From Streptomyces sp. NRRL F-2580 (lineage in GTDB: Bacteria > Actinomycetota > Actinomycetes > Streptomycetales > Streptomycetaceae), in the NCBI RefSeq assembly GCF_000720115.1, contig NZ_JOIR01000005.1:124001-188000 (forward strand): 64,000 nucleotides of DNA. The letters are read 5' to 3'. Within the stretch, counting starts at the first letter, position 1, and each line of letters starts with the position of its first letter. The notes under the pieces were generated by a model. That model was not told the origin of the DNA, ran no database searches, and saw nothing but the letters and a program-made list of their open reading frames with translations. The position numbers and the translations under genes are program-made. Positions 9,887 to 19,675 of this stretch are shown here, piece after piece.

Positions 9887-10179
9887 CCACTCCACCACGT
9901 CCGCCGCCGTGTAGGGCGCCGCGTCCGGAGAGAGGCCCGCCAGGAAGGACAGGTCCTGGCTGATCGTCACCAGCGGGGGTTCCACCGCGCCGCCGGGCCG
10001 CCGCTGCGCCAGTCCGACGGTGGCGAGCAGGCCGTTGCACAGGCACTGCCGGCCCTTCGTGTCGGCCGCGTCCCCGCCCTTGCGGACGTAGCTCGCCACC
10101 GGCTCGGCCGCGCACCGGTAGAGCAGACCCCGGGGGCCGCGTACCAGAGGCAACAGCTCCCGGCGCGGGGGCCCATGGG
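9887..10179 (-). pseudogene. Remnant of nitronate monooxygenase C-terminus
   Basis: The minus strand reads PLVRGPRGLLYRCAAEPVAS, YVRKGGDAADTKGRQCLCNG and LLATVGLAQ, then ends at YTAADVVEW. This matches the C-terminal part of nitronate monooxygenases (2-nitropropane dioxygenase family), where a YRCxAEPVxxYVxKGG segment precedes GRxCLCNxLxATVG. Only about 95 residues are left. There is no N-terminal FMN-binding barrel and no good start. The frame fails to stop after the natural end and runs on through the antisense of the neighbouring gene. It is therefore a truncated relic between two secreted-protein genes. Confidence 0.65.
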
Positions 10180-10182
10180 ACA

Positions 10183-10216
10183 GGGCCGCCCGGGGAGGTC
10201 TTCTCCCGGGCGGCCC
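10183..10216 (-). terminator. Hairpin terminator downstream of the M4 protease
   Basis: A perfect 12-bp stem, GGGCCGCCCGGG (10183-10194) with its complement at 10205-10216, encloses a 10-nt loop. It lies 43 nt past the protease stop codon. No U-tract is present, as is usual in Streptomyces. Confidence 0.8.
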
Positions 10217-10259
10217 CGTGTCTATCTGTTCAGCTCGTGCTCACGCTGCCCCGACGGGG

Positions 10260-12527
10260 TCAGAAGGTGAGCTTCCAGCTGTTGATGTAGCCGGTGTCCA
10301 GGCTGGCAGCGTCCTTGACGCGGAGCTTCCAGGTGCCGTTGGCGACCTCGGAGGAGGCGTTCACGGTGAAGGACTGGACGATGTTGTCCGCGCTGCCGCC
10401 GGTGCGGTTGCGCAGGTTGTACACGCTGCCGTCGGGGGCGACCAGGTCGACCACCAGGTCACCGACGTAGGTGTGGACGATGTTCACGTCCACCTTCAGC
10501 GTGCTCGGGGCATTGCCCGTGCGGGTCACCGCGAGCGGGGACTCGACCGTGGCGTTGTCCGCGATCTGGTAGTCGTTCGTGTTCTCGAAGACGTTCTGCT
10601 GACTGGTGCCGACCGTCCAGGTGAAGGACGTCGTCCCGGTCTTGCTCTGCGAGTCGGTCACCGTGACGGTCACGTTGGACGTGCCCGCGGTGGTGGCCGT
10701 GCCCGAGATCAGACCGGTGGAGGAGTTGATCGACAGGCCGGCCGGCAGGCCGGTCGCCGCGTAGCTCAGCGCACCCGGGTTGGTGCTGGTGGCCTGGACC
10801 TGCAGGCTGACAGCGGTGTTGATCTGGGTGGTCTGGTTCGGGATCGCCGTGACCGAGACGCCGCTGGGTGCGGGGCGCGATCCGACGGCGATGGCCGCCC
10901 AGGCGTGGGCCACGTTGTTGTACGTCGCCGAGCCCGCGCCGTACAGGTCGGCCGCCGCCTGCAGGGTGGCCGTACGGGCCGCCGCGTAGTTGGTGTTCGA
11001 CTTGAACAGACCGGTGGTCAGCGCGCGGAACCAGATCTTCGACGCGGCGTCGCGGCCGATCCCGGTGACGGGCAGGCCGTCGGCGGTCGGCGAGTTGTAG
11101 CTCACGCCGTTGATGACCTTGGCGCCGGAGCCCTCGGAGGCCAGGTAGTACCAGTGGTTGGCCGGGCCCGACGAGTAGTGGACGTCGATGCCGCCGAGGC
11201 CGGAGTACCAGGAGTCCTTGGACGCGCCGTCCTTGCTCGGCTTGTCCATGTAGCGCAGCGGGCTGCCGTCGCCGTTGATGTCGATCTTCTCGCCGACCAG
11301 GTAGTCGCCGACGTCCTGCGGGTTGTTGGCGTAGAACTCGACCGCCGCCGCCATGATGTCGGAGGTGGCCTCGTTCAGACCGCCGGGCTCACCGCTGTAG
11401 GTCATGTTGCCGGTGACCGAGGTCAGGCCGTGGGTCATCTCGTGCGCGGCCACGTCGGTGGAGGTGAGCGGCTTGTTGTTGCCCTCGCCGTCGCCGTACG
11501 TCATGCAGAAGCAGGAGTCGTCCCAGAAGGCGTTCACGTACGCGTTGCCGTAGTGGACCCGGCTGTAGGGCGCGACGCCGTCGTTGCGCAGGCCGTTGCG
11601 GCCGTGCACGTTCTTGTAGTAGTCCCACGTGACGGCCGCGCCGTAGTGGGCGTCCGCGGCGGCGGTCTCCAGGTTGGCGGCCGTGCTGTTGCCCCAGATG
11701 TCGTCCGGGCCGGAGAAGAGCGTGCCGGTGCCGGAGGAGCCGCGGTTCAGGTTGTACGTCTTGTGGTTGCCGCGGCCGGTGTCGGTCAGCGTGTAGTTGC
11801 TGCCCGACTGCGCGGTCCCGAGGGTCACCTGGCCGCTGTACATGGTGTTGCCGGTGCCGGTCTCGATGGCCTGCCACTCGGTGATCTTCGCGCCGGTCTT
11901 GGCGTCGGTGACCACGTGCAGCTCGCTCGGGGTGCCGTCGTGCTGGAGGCCGCCGACGACGGTCTCGAACGCGAGCACCGGAGCGCCCTCGGCCGCCCAG
12001 ACCACCTTGCGGGCGTTCTTGGAGGCCTTCGCCTCCTTGCCACCCTGGGACTTGGCGGCGGAGAGGGCCTGGCTCTCGGCGGCCGCGGGGGTGACCGAGG
12101 CGCTGGTGTCGACCTTGATCTCGTGGTTGGTCGCCTTGGTCACGCTCTTGGTGACACCGCCCTTGGCGTGGACGGTGAGGTCACCGCCGAGCACGGGGAG
12201 ACCGTCGTAGGTGCGCTCGTACGTCGTGTGCGTGGTGCCGTCCGCATCCTGGACGACATCGCGGACGATGAGCTTCTCACCACTGCCGAGGCCGAGGGCC
12301 TTGGCAGCCTGCGCGGTGGTCGAGTTGGCCTCGGCGAGGAGCGTCGCACGCTCCGAAGCGCTGAGTACGCGGTTGGCCGCGCCCGGATTGGGCTGGGCAG
12401 CCTTGGGTGCCTGGGACGCGGTGGCGTCGGCGGTGGCGGTGCCGGTCTGTATGCCTACGGCGAGCAGGGCTGCCGCGGCAACGAGCGCGCCGGCCGCGGT
12501 GGCACGCCTCTGGGGGGTGGACCTCAA
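10260..12527 (-). CDS. Secreted M4-family neutral metalloprotease with Ig-like and P domains
   Basis: Extracellular zinc endopeptidase of 755 aa (thermolysin family). In order: a signal peptide; an FTP/PepSY-like propeptide (to about residue 215); and the M4 catalytic domain with zinc motif HEMTH at 362-366 and third ligand in GGLNEATSD (E386). After it come an Ig-like putative-fold domain (NPGALSYAATGLPAGLSINS) and a C-terminal proprotein-convertase P domain (IVHTYVGDLVVDLVAPDGS). The start is TTG 12527, giving LRSTPQRRATAAG, because AGAAGGAG lies 6 nt upstream; a TTG at 12545 has no comparable site. The gene is monocistronic and ends at a strong hairpin. Confidence 0.92.
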   Translation of the reverse strand: MRSTPQRRATAAGALVAAAALLAVGIQTGTATADATASQAPKAAQPNPGAANRVLSASERATLLAEANSTTAQAAKALGLGSGEKLIVRDVVQDADGTTHTTYERTYDGLPVLGGDLTVHAKGGVTKSVTKATNHEIKVDTSASVTPAAAESQALSAAKSQGGKEAKASKNARKVVWAAEGAPVLAFETVVGGLQHDGTPSELHVVTDAKTGAKITEWQAIETGTGNTMYSGQVTLGTAQSGSNYTLTDTGRGNHKTYNLNRGSSGTGTLFSGPDDIWGNSTAANLETAAADAHYGAAVTWDYYKNVHGRNGLRNDGVAPYSRVHYGNAYVNAFWDDSCFCMTYGDGEGNNKPLTSTDVAAHEMTHGLTSVTGNMTYSGEPGGLNEATSDIMAAAVEFYANNPQDVGDYLVGEKIDINGDGSPLRYMDKPSKDGASKDSWYSGLGGIDVHYSSGPANHWYYLASEGSGAKVINGVSYNSPTADGLPVTGIGRDAASKIWFRALTTGLFKSNTNYAAARTATLQAAADLYGAGSATYNNVAHAWAAIAVGSRPAPSGVSVTAIPNQTTQINTAVSLQVQATSTNPGALSYAATGLPAGLSINSSTGLISGTATTAGTSNVTVTVTDSQSKTGTTSFTWTVGTSQQNVFENTNDYQIADNATVESPLAVTRTGNAPSTLKVDVNIVHTYVGDLVVDLVAPDGSVYNLRNRTGGSADNIVQSFTVNASSEVANGTWKLRVKDAASLDTGYINSWKLTF

Positions 12528-12909
12528 CGCAGACTCCTTCTGCAAGGGGGGTTCCGGATGGCTGGGTGGGCCTCCGGGCAGAACAGGGCTGGTGCGATGA
12601 ACGGTCGAAGATTGCCACTTGGCGGTCTAGATGTCAGGGCTACGTCAAAAGGTTGGCCGGAAACGGTTCGTTGTCCGAAGATACGTATCCGGTATCCGGA
12701 CCATTCACCTTCGTGTGCTTCGCGGCGTGTCCGGCTTCCGGAACGGCTGATACCGGTTGCTAACACTTGCGCAACAAGAGGCTGCGTTGACCCAAACGGC
12801 ATTTACCGTACGGGTGTTTGTCGTACTGTTTGCCGGTGCGGCAGATGTCCGTTGCCAGGGGAGGCCTCGGACACCCGCCACTGCCATAGACCACGTGCCA
12901 GGGGGGCCC
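12528..12909. promoter_or_regulatory. Divergent region between M4 protease and sugar transferase (382 bp)
   Basis: No gene was found. The stretch is less GC-rich than its surroundings and should carry promoters for both genes. A TTGACC hexamer lies at 12786-12791 upstream of the sugar transferase, but no convincing -10 partner is visible. Confidence 0.35.
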
Positions 12910-14385
12910 ATGAGGCATGTCCATTTTCCTGCGCAAAGAGTGGCCGGGGCGGCCCCTGAGTTCGTAGGGTCCGCCCGGCGTCACGGGGACAAGGCCCGCT
13001 GGTACCGCCCGGCAGCCGTCGCCGCCGACTTCTTCGGCGCCGCCCTTCCCGTAGGGCTCGTCTTCGACGCCGCACAGCAGGTCCGGCCCCTCTACTGCGC
13101 CCTGGCCGCCGCCGTGGCGTGGACCGGGGTGCAGGCGCTGCGCCGGCGGTACACGGCCCGCGCGCTCGGGGAATCGCGCGGAGTGCTGCCCGTCGTCCAC
13201 GACTGGCTGATTCTCATCGGTGTGCTGGCCGTGGCCCGCGTGGTGACCGAAGAGGCCACCCCCCGCCTGTCCGCTCTCGGCGCCCTGCTGCCGGCCCTCC
13301 TCATCACCGTCGCCTGCCACAAACTGACCTACCGACACCTTTCGGCGGCCCGCCGCGAGGCCCAGGTCGTGAGCCGGGTCCTGGTCGTCGGTGAGCCCGA
13401 CGCCGCCGAGGACGTCATCGCGCACCTCTCCGCCCGCACCGACCACCCGTACGTGGTCGTCGGCGTGGTCCCGGTCGGCTCCGGTGCGCTCTCCAGCGGG
13501 GTGCCCGTGGCGGCCCGGCTCGACGAGGCGATGCCCGAGGCGTCGGCCGGCGACTCCGCGGCCGTGCTCGGCGCCGTCGCCAGCCACCACGCCGACCTGG
13601 TCCTGGTGGCCCCCGGTGTGCGGATCACGGGGGAGCGGCTGCGCCGCGTCGCCTGGGCCCTGCACGACGCCGGGCTGGAACTGGCGGTCTTCCCCGGGCT
13701 GGTGGAGGTCTCCGTCAAGCGGCTGGAGACCCTGTCCGCGGGCGGGCTCGCCGTGCTGCGGATCGCGCCGCCGGTCAGCCGCGGGATGCAGACCCTGCTC
13801 AAGTCGGTCCTGGACCGGGTGGGGGCCGCGGTCGGACTGCTGCTGCTCGCGCCGGTCTTCCTCGGGATCGTGCTGGCCATCCGCCTCGACTCGCGCGGTC
13901 CGGCCTTCTACCGCCAGCAGCGCATCGGCCGCGACGGAGTCCCCTTCGTCATGTGGAAGTTCCGCACGATGGTGACGGACGCCGACGCCCGCAAGGCCGA
14001 GCTGTCCGGGGCGAACGAGAACGACGGCCTGATGTTCAAGATGCGCCGCGACCCCCGGGTGACCCGCGTGGGCCGGTTGCTGCGCCGCACGTCGCTGGAC
14101 GAACTGCCGCAGCTGGTGAACGTACTGACGGTCGACATGTCACTGGTCGGCCCGCGCCCGCCGCTGCCGGAGGAGGTGGCCCGGTACGACGAGGTCGAAC
14201 TGCGCCGGCTCACCGTGCGGCCCGGGATGACGGGGTTGTGGCAGATCAGCGGGCGGTCCGACCTGTCCTGGGACGAAACGATCCAGCTTGACCTGCAGTA
14301 CGTCGACAACTGGTCCTTCACCAGCGATGTCGACGTCATGGGCCGTACGCTCCGCGCCGTCGTCGACGGACGCGGAGCGTACTGA
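12910..14385 (+). CDS. Polyprenyl-phosphate sugar-1-phosphate transferase (EPS priming enzyme)
   Basis: Membrane protein of 491 aa that would start exopolysaccharide repeat synthesis by moving a sugar-1-phosphate from a UDP-sugar to undecaprenyl phosphate. The N-terminal half has several membrane helices and a CoA-binding-like Rossmann region (VVSRVLVVGEPDAAEDVIAH). The C-terminal half is the bacterial sugar transferase domain, with KFRTM, RVTRVGRLLRRTSLDELPQL, MSLVGPRPPLPEE and RPGMTGLWQISGR. This is WcaJ/CpsE-like. The start is ATG 12910 with a close AGGGGGG. It is the first gene of the EPS locus. The exact sugar is unknown; glucose or galactose is usual. Confidence 0.9.
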   Translation: MRHVHFPAQRVAGAAPEFVGSARRHGDKARWYRPAAVAADFFGAALPVGLVFDAAQQVRPLYCALAAAVAWTGVQALRRRYTARALGESRGVLPVVHDWLILIGVLAVARVVTEEATPRLSALGALLPALLITVACHKLTYRHLSAARREAQVVSRVLVVGEPDAAEDVIAHLSARTDHPYVVVGVVPVGSGALSSGVPVAARLDEAMPEASAGDSAAVLGAVASHHADLVLVAPGVRITGERLRRVAWALHDAGLELAVFPGLVEVSVKRLETLSAGGLAVLRIAPPVSRGMQTLLKSVLDRVGAAVGLLLLAPVFLGIVLAIRLDSRGPAFYRQQRIGRDGVPFVMWKFRTMVTDADARKAELSGANENDGLMFKMRRDPRVTRVGRLLRRTSLDELPQLVNVLTVDMSLVGPRPPLPEEVARYDEVELRRLTVRPGMTGLWQISGRSDLSWDETIQLDLQYVDNWSFTSDVDVMGRTLRAVVDGRGAY

Positions 14386-14414
14386 GGCACCGGAGACCGG
14401 GGCCGCCTGTGCGA

Positions 14415-15359
14415 TCAGCCCTGCTCGCGCCACCACTTGTACGTGGCGGCGATCCCGTCCCGCAGCGGGACGGCGGGCTTCCAGCCGAGCGAGGTCAGGC
14501 GGTCGACGTCCAGCAGCTTGCGCGGGGTCCCGTCCGGCTTGGACGTGTCCCAGGCGAGCCGGCCACGGAAGCCGGTCACCTCGGCGACCGTCTCCGCCAG
14601 TTCCCTGATGGTCAGGTCCTCGCCGCAGCCGATGTTGACCGGCTCGTCGCCGTCGTAGCCGGCGAGCAGCACGGCGCAGGCGGCGGCGAGGTCGTCCACG
14701 TGCAGGAACTCCCGCCGCGGGGTGCCCGAACCCCACAGGGTGACCTCCTCGCGGCCCTCGGCCGCGGCCTCGTGGAACCGCCGGATGAGGGCGGGCAGGA
14801 CGTGCGAGGTCTCCAGGTCGAAGTTGTCGCCCGGGCCGTAGAGGTTCGTGGGCATGGCCGAGATGTACGAGGCCCCGTACTGCTTGCGGTACGACTGGAC
14901 CTGGACGATGCCGGCGATCTTCGCGAGGGCGTAGGCCTCGTTGGTCGGCTCCAGCGGGCCGGTCAGCAGGGCGTCCTCGCGGATGGGCTGCGGGGCCAGC
15001 TTCGGGTAGATGCAGGACGAGCCGAGGAACAGCAGCCGGCCCACGCCGGCGGCGTGCGCGCCGGCGATCACGCTGAGCTGGATCTGGAGGTTCTCCTCCA
15101 GGAACTGCACCGGGTAGGTGCTGTTGGCCATGATCCCGCCGACCTTGGCGGCGGCCAGCACGACGGCGTCCGGGCGGACGTCCTTCAGGTACGCACCCGT
15201 GGCGGCGGCGTCGCGCAGGTCAAGGTCGGCCCGGCCCCGGGTGAGCACCTCGTGGCCGTCGGCGGTCAGCCGCCGGGCGACCGCGGACCCCACGAGGCCG
15301 CGGTGGCCCGCGACGAAGACGCGGGCGTTCGGGGGCAGGAGCGGCAGCGAACTTGTCAT
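14415..15359 (-). CDS. fcl: GDP-L-fucose synthase
   Basis: SDR enzyme of 314 aa that epimerises and reduces GDP-4-keto-6-deoxymannose to GDP-L-fucose with NADPH. The Rossmann glycine motif is [11 protein letters not shown] near the N-terminus. The family segments [28 protein letters not shown] and the catalytic YALAK of the YxxxK motif are all present, together with [10 protein letters not shown]. The start is ATG 15359, giving [10 protein letters not shown], with only a weak GGCGG upstream. It is divergent from gmd across 178 bp; together the two genes make GDP-fucose from GDP-mannose. Confidence 0.94.
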   Translation of the reverse strand: MTSSLPLLPPNARVFVAGHRGLVGSAVARRLTADGHEVLTRGRADLDLRDAAATGAYLKDVRPDAVVLAAAKVGGIMANSTYPVQFLEENLQIQLSVIAGAHAAGVGRLLFLGSSCIYPKLAPQPIREDALLTGPLEPTNEAYALAKIAGIVQVQSYRKQYGASYISAMPTNLYGPGDNFDLETSHVLPALIRRFHEAAAEGREEVTLWGSGTPRREFLHVDDLAAACAVLLAGYDGDEPVNIGCGEDLTIRELAETVAEVTGFRGRLAWDTSKPDGTPRKLLDVDRLTSLGWKPAVPLRDGIAATYKWWREQG

Positions 15360-15537
15360 ACCGCCGATGATGCCAGTCCGCTCCCGCGGGGGGCGCAGTG
15401 GTCCGGTCCCCGGGAGGAATCCGCCGCAAAGGCGGTTGGACCGGGCGTGTACGGTACGCATCCAGTCCCCCGGGACCTCGAACGGGTGGGGCGCCCCGCT
15501 CGTCACAACTGACCGAAACCATCCCCAGGGGGACCGC
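15360..15537. promoter_or_regulatory. Shared fcl/gmd divergent promoter region
   Basis: The 178 bp between two genes of one pathway. A small hairpin CCGCC-GCAAA-GGCGG lies at 15421-15435 and could be a regulatory or 5'-UTR element. Confidence 0.4.
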
Positions 15538-16551
15538 ATGGGCAAGACCGCACTGATCACCGGCGTCACCGGGCAGGACGGCTCGTACCTCGCCGAGCTC
15601 TTGCTCTCCAAGGGCTACACGGTGCACGGGCTCGTGCGGCGGTCCTCCAGCTTCAACACGGAGCGGGTCGACCACATCTACCAGGACCCGCAGACGGCCA
15701 ACCGGTCCTTCGTCCTGCACCACGCCGACCTCTCCGACGGCGTCGCGCTGGTGAACCTGCTCCGCGAGATACGCCCCGACGAGGTCTACAACCTCGGCGC
15801 GCAGTCCCACGTCCGCGTCTCCTTCGACGCCCCGCTCTACACTGGCGACGTGACCGGCCTCGGCGCGCTGCGGCTGCTGGAGGCCATCCGGGCCAGCGGC
15901 GTCGACACCCGCATCTACCAGGCCTCGTCCTCGGAGATGTTCGGGGCCACCCCGCCCCCGCAGAACGAGGGCACCCCGTTCCACCCGCGCAGCCCGTACG
16001 GCGCCGCGAAGGTCTTCGCGTACTGGACCACGGTGAACTACCGCGAGGCGTACGACATGTTCGCCGTCAACGGGATCCTCTTCAACCACGAGTCCCCGCG
16101 CCGCGGCGAGACCTTCGTGACCCGCAAGATCACCCGTGCGGTCGCCCGCATCAAGTCCGGTCTCCAGGACCACCTTTACCTCGGCAACCTCGACGCGGTG
16201 CGCGACTGGGGCTACGCCCCCGAGTACGTGGACGCCATGTGGCGGATGCTCCAGCAGGACGAGCCCACCGACTACGTCGTCGCCACCGGTGTGGCCGCCA
16301 CCGTCCGCGAGTTCGTCGAGTCCTCCTTCTCGCACGCCGGTCTCGACTGGACCGAGCACGTGCGCTACGACCCCAAGTACGAGCGCCCCAGCGAGGTCGA
16401 CGCACTCATCGGCGACGCCTCGAAGGCCCATGACCTGCTTGGCTGGAAGCCGTCGGTCCTGGTGGCGGAGCTGGCGCAGATCATGGTGGACGCCGACATT
16501 CGGCAGGTCGAGGACCAACTCGCGGGCGTGACGGTCCGCATCGACCGCTGA
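15538..16551 (+). CDS. gmd: GDP-mannose 4,6-dehydratase
   Basis: NAD(P)-dependent SDR of 337 aa that converts GDP-mannose to GDP-4-keto-6-deoxymannose. Motifs are [19 protein letters not shown] at the N-terminus, the active-site segment [22 protein letters not shown] with the catalytic YxxxK, and [17 protein letters not shown]. The start is ATG 15538, with AGGGGG 6 nt upstream. The product is the substrate of the divergent fcl gene, so the EPS probably contains fucose or a related 6-deoxyhexose. Confidence 0.95.
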   Translation: MGKTALITGVTGQDGSYLAELLLSKGYTVHGLVRRSSSFNTERVDHIYQDPQTANRSFVLHHADLSDGVALVNLLREIRPDEVYNLGAQSHVRVSFDAPLYTGDVTGLGALRLLEAIRASGVDTRIYQASSSEMFGATPPPQNEGTPFHPRSPYGAAKVFAYWTTVNYREAYDMFAVNGILFNHESPRRGETFVTRKITRAVARIKSGLQDHLYLGNLDAVRDWGYAPEYVDAMWRMLQQDEPTDYVVATGVAATVREFVESSFSHAGLDWTEHVRYDPKYERPSEVDALIGDASKAHDLLGWKPSVLVAELAQIMVDADIRQVEDQLAGVTVRIDR

Positions 16552-16795
16552 GGCCTTATATTTCCCCTACGATTTGCCGTGTCCCGGTCATTCGCGCACT
16601 TCCCTGCGGGTATGGCCGGTTCAAACCTGTCATATGTCCGTTGTGCACCCTCGCTGCTGAGCCGTTGATTCCAAGTTGGTATGCAATGGGTCAAGAGGGG
16701 TGACCAGGCCCTCGCGTGAGCCCTAGTCTGCGCCCGTACATATGGCTGTTCGGATAGTTCCAGCCATCAAACCGGGCAATTGCCCTGGGGGGCTC
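16552..16795. promoter_or_regulatory. AT-richer intergenic region before the large secreted protein
   Basis: The 244 bp hold no gene or strong hairpin. The stretch is noticeably richer in A/T than the neighbouring genes (around 16556-16575 and 16740-16780) and probably carries the promoter of the downstream gene. Confidence 0.35.
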
Positions 16796-19573
16796 ATGCG
16801 TAGATCCAGAGGGCTGACTGCTGCCCTCGTCCTGTCACTGGCCGGTGCCGGCACCGGCATAGGCCTGGTGTTGATGCCTCAGGCGTCCGCCATCACGCCG
16901 CCGGTGGCATTCACCGCCGACGAGCTGCCCACCTGGCAGCCGGACGGCATCGTCTTTGCGATGGCCCAGGCGAACGGCACCGTCTTCGCCGGCGGTACCT
17001 TCTCGGCGGTCCGTCCGCCCGAGGGCGCCGCGGGCGCCGAGCAGGAGGCCGTGAACTTCGTCGCGCTCGACGCCGCGACGGGCAAGCCCACCTCCTGCAA
17101 GCTCGCCTTCACCATCGGCGACGGCACGGCGACCGTGCGCACCCTGGTCGTCTCCAAGGACAAGAAGACCCTTTACGCGGGCGGCTACTTCGGCGCCGTC
17201 AACGGCACCCCGGTCTCCAGCCTCGCGGCGATCGACATCGAGAGCTGCACCCCCAAGGCATCGTTCCACCCCGGCTTCCCCGCCACCGTGCGCGGGCTCG
17301 CCGTCACCGACGACACCCTGTACGCCGCCGGTGACTTCAACGCCGTCGACGGGCAGACCCGCGAACGGTTCGCCGCCGTGGACGCCGGCACCGGTGCGCT
17401 CAAGCCCTTCGTCGCCAACGTCGACGAGCCGGGCCGCGCCGTCGAGGTCACCCCCGACGGCAAGAACGTGCTGCTGGGCGGCGACTTCTTCACGGTCAAC
17501 GGCTCCAACAGCCACGCCCTGGCCGTGGTCAACGCCACCACCGGCGCGGTCACCAAGACCTACACCAACATCCCGTCGAACTCGGTCGTCAAGGACATCT
17601 CCACCGACGACACCGGCTTCTACACGGGCCACGAGGGCTCCGGCGGCGGCGTCTTCGACGGCCGCATCGGCCTGCGCCTGAGCGACTTCACCGAGAAGTG
17701 GCGCGACCGCTGCCTCGGCGCCACCCAGTTCGTCCTGCCGTACCAGGGAGTGCTCTACAGCTCCTCGCACGCGCACGACTGCTCCACCGAGCTGGAGTTC
17801 CCCGACGGCAAGCGGAACTTCCTGCTGGCCCAGCCGACCAACCACGACGGCGCCGCCCCCGCGCCCGTGGACGGTTTCGTGCGCGGCCCCGGCAAGCTCG
17901 GCTGGCACCCCACCGCCAACGACGGCCTCGGCGAGGGCATCGGCCCGCGCGTCATGGCCGTGGCCGACAAGAACGACGTCAAGTACCTGTGGGTCGGCGG
18001 TGAGTTCACCCTCATCAACGGCAAGGCGCAGCAGGGGCTGACCCGCTTCGCCTCCACCGGTGACGTCGGCGCCCCGACCACCCCGGTGGCCAGCGCCGCG
18101 AGCGTCAAGCCCGGCGAGGCCCAGGTCCGCTGGCGCACCAGCTACGACGCGGACGACAGCAAGCTGACGTACCGCATCTACCGCAACGGTTCGGCCACCC
18201 CGGCCGCGACGGTCACCGCCAGCTCGCTGGAGTGGGAGCGCCCGCAGGCCTCCTGGAACGACACCACGGTCAAGGCCGGCCAGACGTACACCTACCGCGT
18301 GACCGCGACCGACGACGCGGGCAACACCAGCGCCCTGTCGGCCGTCGCCTCGGTGACGATCCCGACCTCGGTCCAGACGTACCCGAACCAGGTCCGCCAG
18401 GACGGTGCCAACCTGTACTGGCGCTACGACGACTCCGTCAGCCCGTACGTGGCCGACTCCTCCAACGGTGGCAACACCAGCGGTGTCCAGTTCAACGCCC
18501 CGGCCCTGCGCCAGACGCCCGGCGCGGTCTCCGGCGCCAGCACGGCGATGGGCTTCAACGGCACGAGCCAGCTGGTGCACAGCGACCGCCGTCAGTCGGT
18601 CGGCAACACCTTCACCGTCGAGACCTGGTTCAAGACGAACACCACGCGCGGTGGCAAGCTGATCGGCTTCGGCAACAACACCACGCGCAGCAGCGGCTCG
18701 AACGACCGCCACATCTACATGACCAACACCGGTCGCCTCGTCTTCGGCGTCTACAACGGCTCGGCCCGGACCGTCTCCACGGGTCTGTTCGAGACGTACA
18801 ACGACAACAAGTGGCACCACGTGGTCGGCACCCAGGGCCCCGGCGGCATCACGCTGTACGTCGACGGCCAGAACAAGGGCTCGCTGAACGCCACCAGCAA
18901 CAGCACCTACGCGGGCTACTGGCACGCCGGCGGCGACAACCTCTCCGGTTGGCCGACCCGCCCGACGAGCAACTTCTTCGCCGGTCAGCTGGACGAGACG
19001 GCCGTCTACCCGACGGCGCTCACCCAGGCCCAGGTCAAGAACCACTTCGACCTGGCCAAGGCACCCACCGACTCGGTCTCCGCGGTCAAGGCGACCGAGG
19101 ACACCTACATCAACCAGGGCGCCCCGAGCACGGCCTACGGCACGTCCACCTCGCTCGCGGTGCGCGGCACCTCGGCGTACGAGACGTACCTGCGCTTCAA
19201 CCTGCCGGCCGCCCCGGCCGGCCAGGTCCTGAAGTCCGCCTCGCTGCAGATCAAGACCTCCACGCAGGCGGGCGCCGGCACCGCCGACACCGTCTCCGTG
19301 GTCCCGGTCACCGGCACCTGGAGCGGCGCGGGCACCACCTTCAACACCAAGCCCACCCTCGGCACCACCCCGCTCGGCACCATCGCGGGCGTGCCGGACG
19401 GCTCGGCGGTCCACAGCGTCGAGCTGGACACCGCCGCGGTCTCCGCGGTGCTGGGCGGCGGCTACAGCCTGGGCCTGACGAGCACGGGCACCGACCCGCT
19501 GTGGATCTGGTCCTCGGAGTCCACGGCGGCGGAGGGTACTCCGCAGCTGGTTCTGACCTTCGGCGCGAAGTAG
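16796..19573 (+). CDS. Large secreted propeller/FN3/LamG/DNRLRE protein
   Basis: A 925-aa exported protein of unknown function. A signal peptide (RRSRGLTAALVLSLAGAGT) is followed by repeats of the form GG-x-F-x-x-V-NG (FAGGTFSAV, YAGGYFGAVNG, YAAGDFNAVDG, LGGDFFTVNG, VGGEFTLINGK) that suggest a beta-propeller to about residue 430. A fibronectin-III-like domain (YRIYRNGSATPA to YRVTATDDAGNTSAL) comes next. A LamG/concanavalin-like domain follows (TFTVETWFKTN, KWHHVVGTQGPGGITLYVDG). The C-terminus is a DNRLRE/CBM96-like beta-sandwich (EDTYINQGAPSTAYGTST, ETYLRFNLP). The start is ATG 16796 with CTGGGGGG upstream. Its place in the EPS locus suggests a surface glycan-binding role, which is inference. 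Confidence 0.85.
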   Translation: MRRSRGLTAALVLSLAGAGTGIGLVLMPQASAITPPVAFTADELPTWQPDGIVFAMAQANGTVFAGGTFSAVRPPEGAAGAEQEAVNFVALDAATGKPTSCKLAFTIGDGTATVRTLVVSKDKKTLYAGGYFGAVNGTPVSSLAAIDIESCTPKASFHPGFPATVRGLAVTDDTLYAAGDFNAVDGQTRERFAAVDAGTGALKPFVANVDEPGRAVEVTPDGKNVLLGGDFFTVNGSNSHALAVVNATTGAVTKTYTNIPSNSVVKDISTDDTGFYTGHEGSGGGVFDGRIGLRLSDFTEKWRDRCLGATQFVLPYQGVLYSSSHAHDCSTELEFPDGKRNFLLAQPTNHDGAAPAPVDGFVRGPGKLGWHPTANDGLGEGIGPRVMAVADKNDVKYLWVGGEFTLINGKAQQGLTRFASTGDVGAPTTPVASAASVKPGEAQVRWRTSYDADDSKLTYRIYRNGSATPAATVTASSLEWERPQASWNDTTVKAGQTYTYRVTATDDAGNTSALSAVASVTIPTSVQTYPNQVRQDGANLYWRYDDSVSPYVADSSNGGNTSGVQFNAPALRQTPGAVSGASTAMGFNGTSQLVHSDRRQSVGNTFTVETWFKTNTTRGGKLIGFGNNTTRSSGSNDRHIYMTNTGRLVFGVYNGSARTVSTGLFETYNDNKWHHVVGTQGPGGITLYVDGQNKGSLNATSNSTYAGYWHAGGDNLSGWPTRPTSNFFAGQLDETAVYPTALTQAQVKNHFDLAKAPTDSVSAVKATEDTYINQGAPSTAYGTSTSLAVRGTSAYETYLRFNLPAAPAGQVLKSASLQIKTSTQAGAGTADTVSVVPVTGTWSGAGTTFNTKPTLGTTPLGTIAGVPDGSAVHSVELDTAAVSAVLGGGYSLGLTSTGTDPLWIWSSESTAAEGTPQLVLTFGAK

Positions 19574-19602
19574 CGACCACCCGGGCAACCGCCTGACGGT
19601 GT

Positions 19603-19634
19603 GCGGGGCCCGGCTCTACGCAGCCGGGCCCCGC
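19603..19634 (+). terminator. Hairpin terminator after the LamG protein
   Basis: A perfect 13-bp stem, GCGGGGCCCGGCT (19603-19615) with its complement at 19622-19634, has a 6-nt loop. It lies 30 nt after the stop codon. Confidence 0.85.
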
Positions 19635-19675
19635 TCGCCCGTCCCACCCCCTGTAAGTAGTACGGGAGCCATCCG

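Noticed and set aside
16172..16200. Apparent TTA in gmd (CTT TAC CTC) and similar places (glgP, 50240, 56967)
   Set aside because: The TTA triplets there span codon boundaries and are not read in frame.
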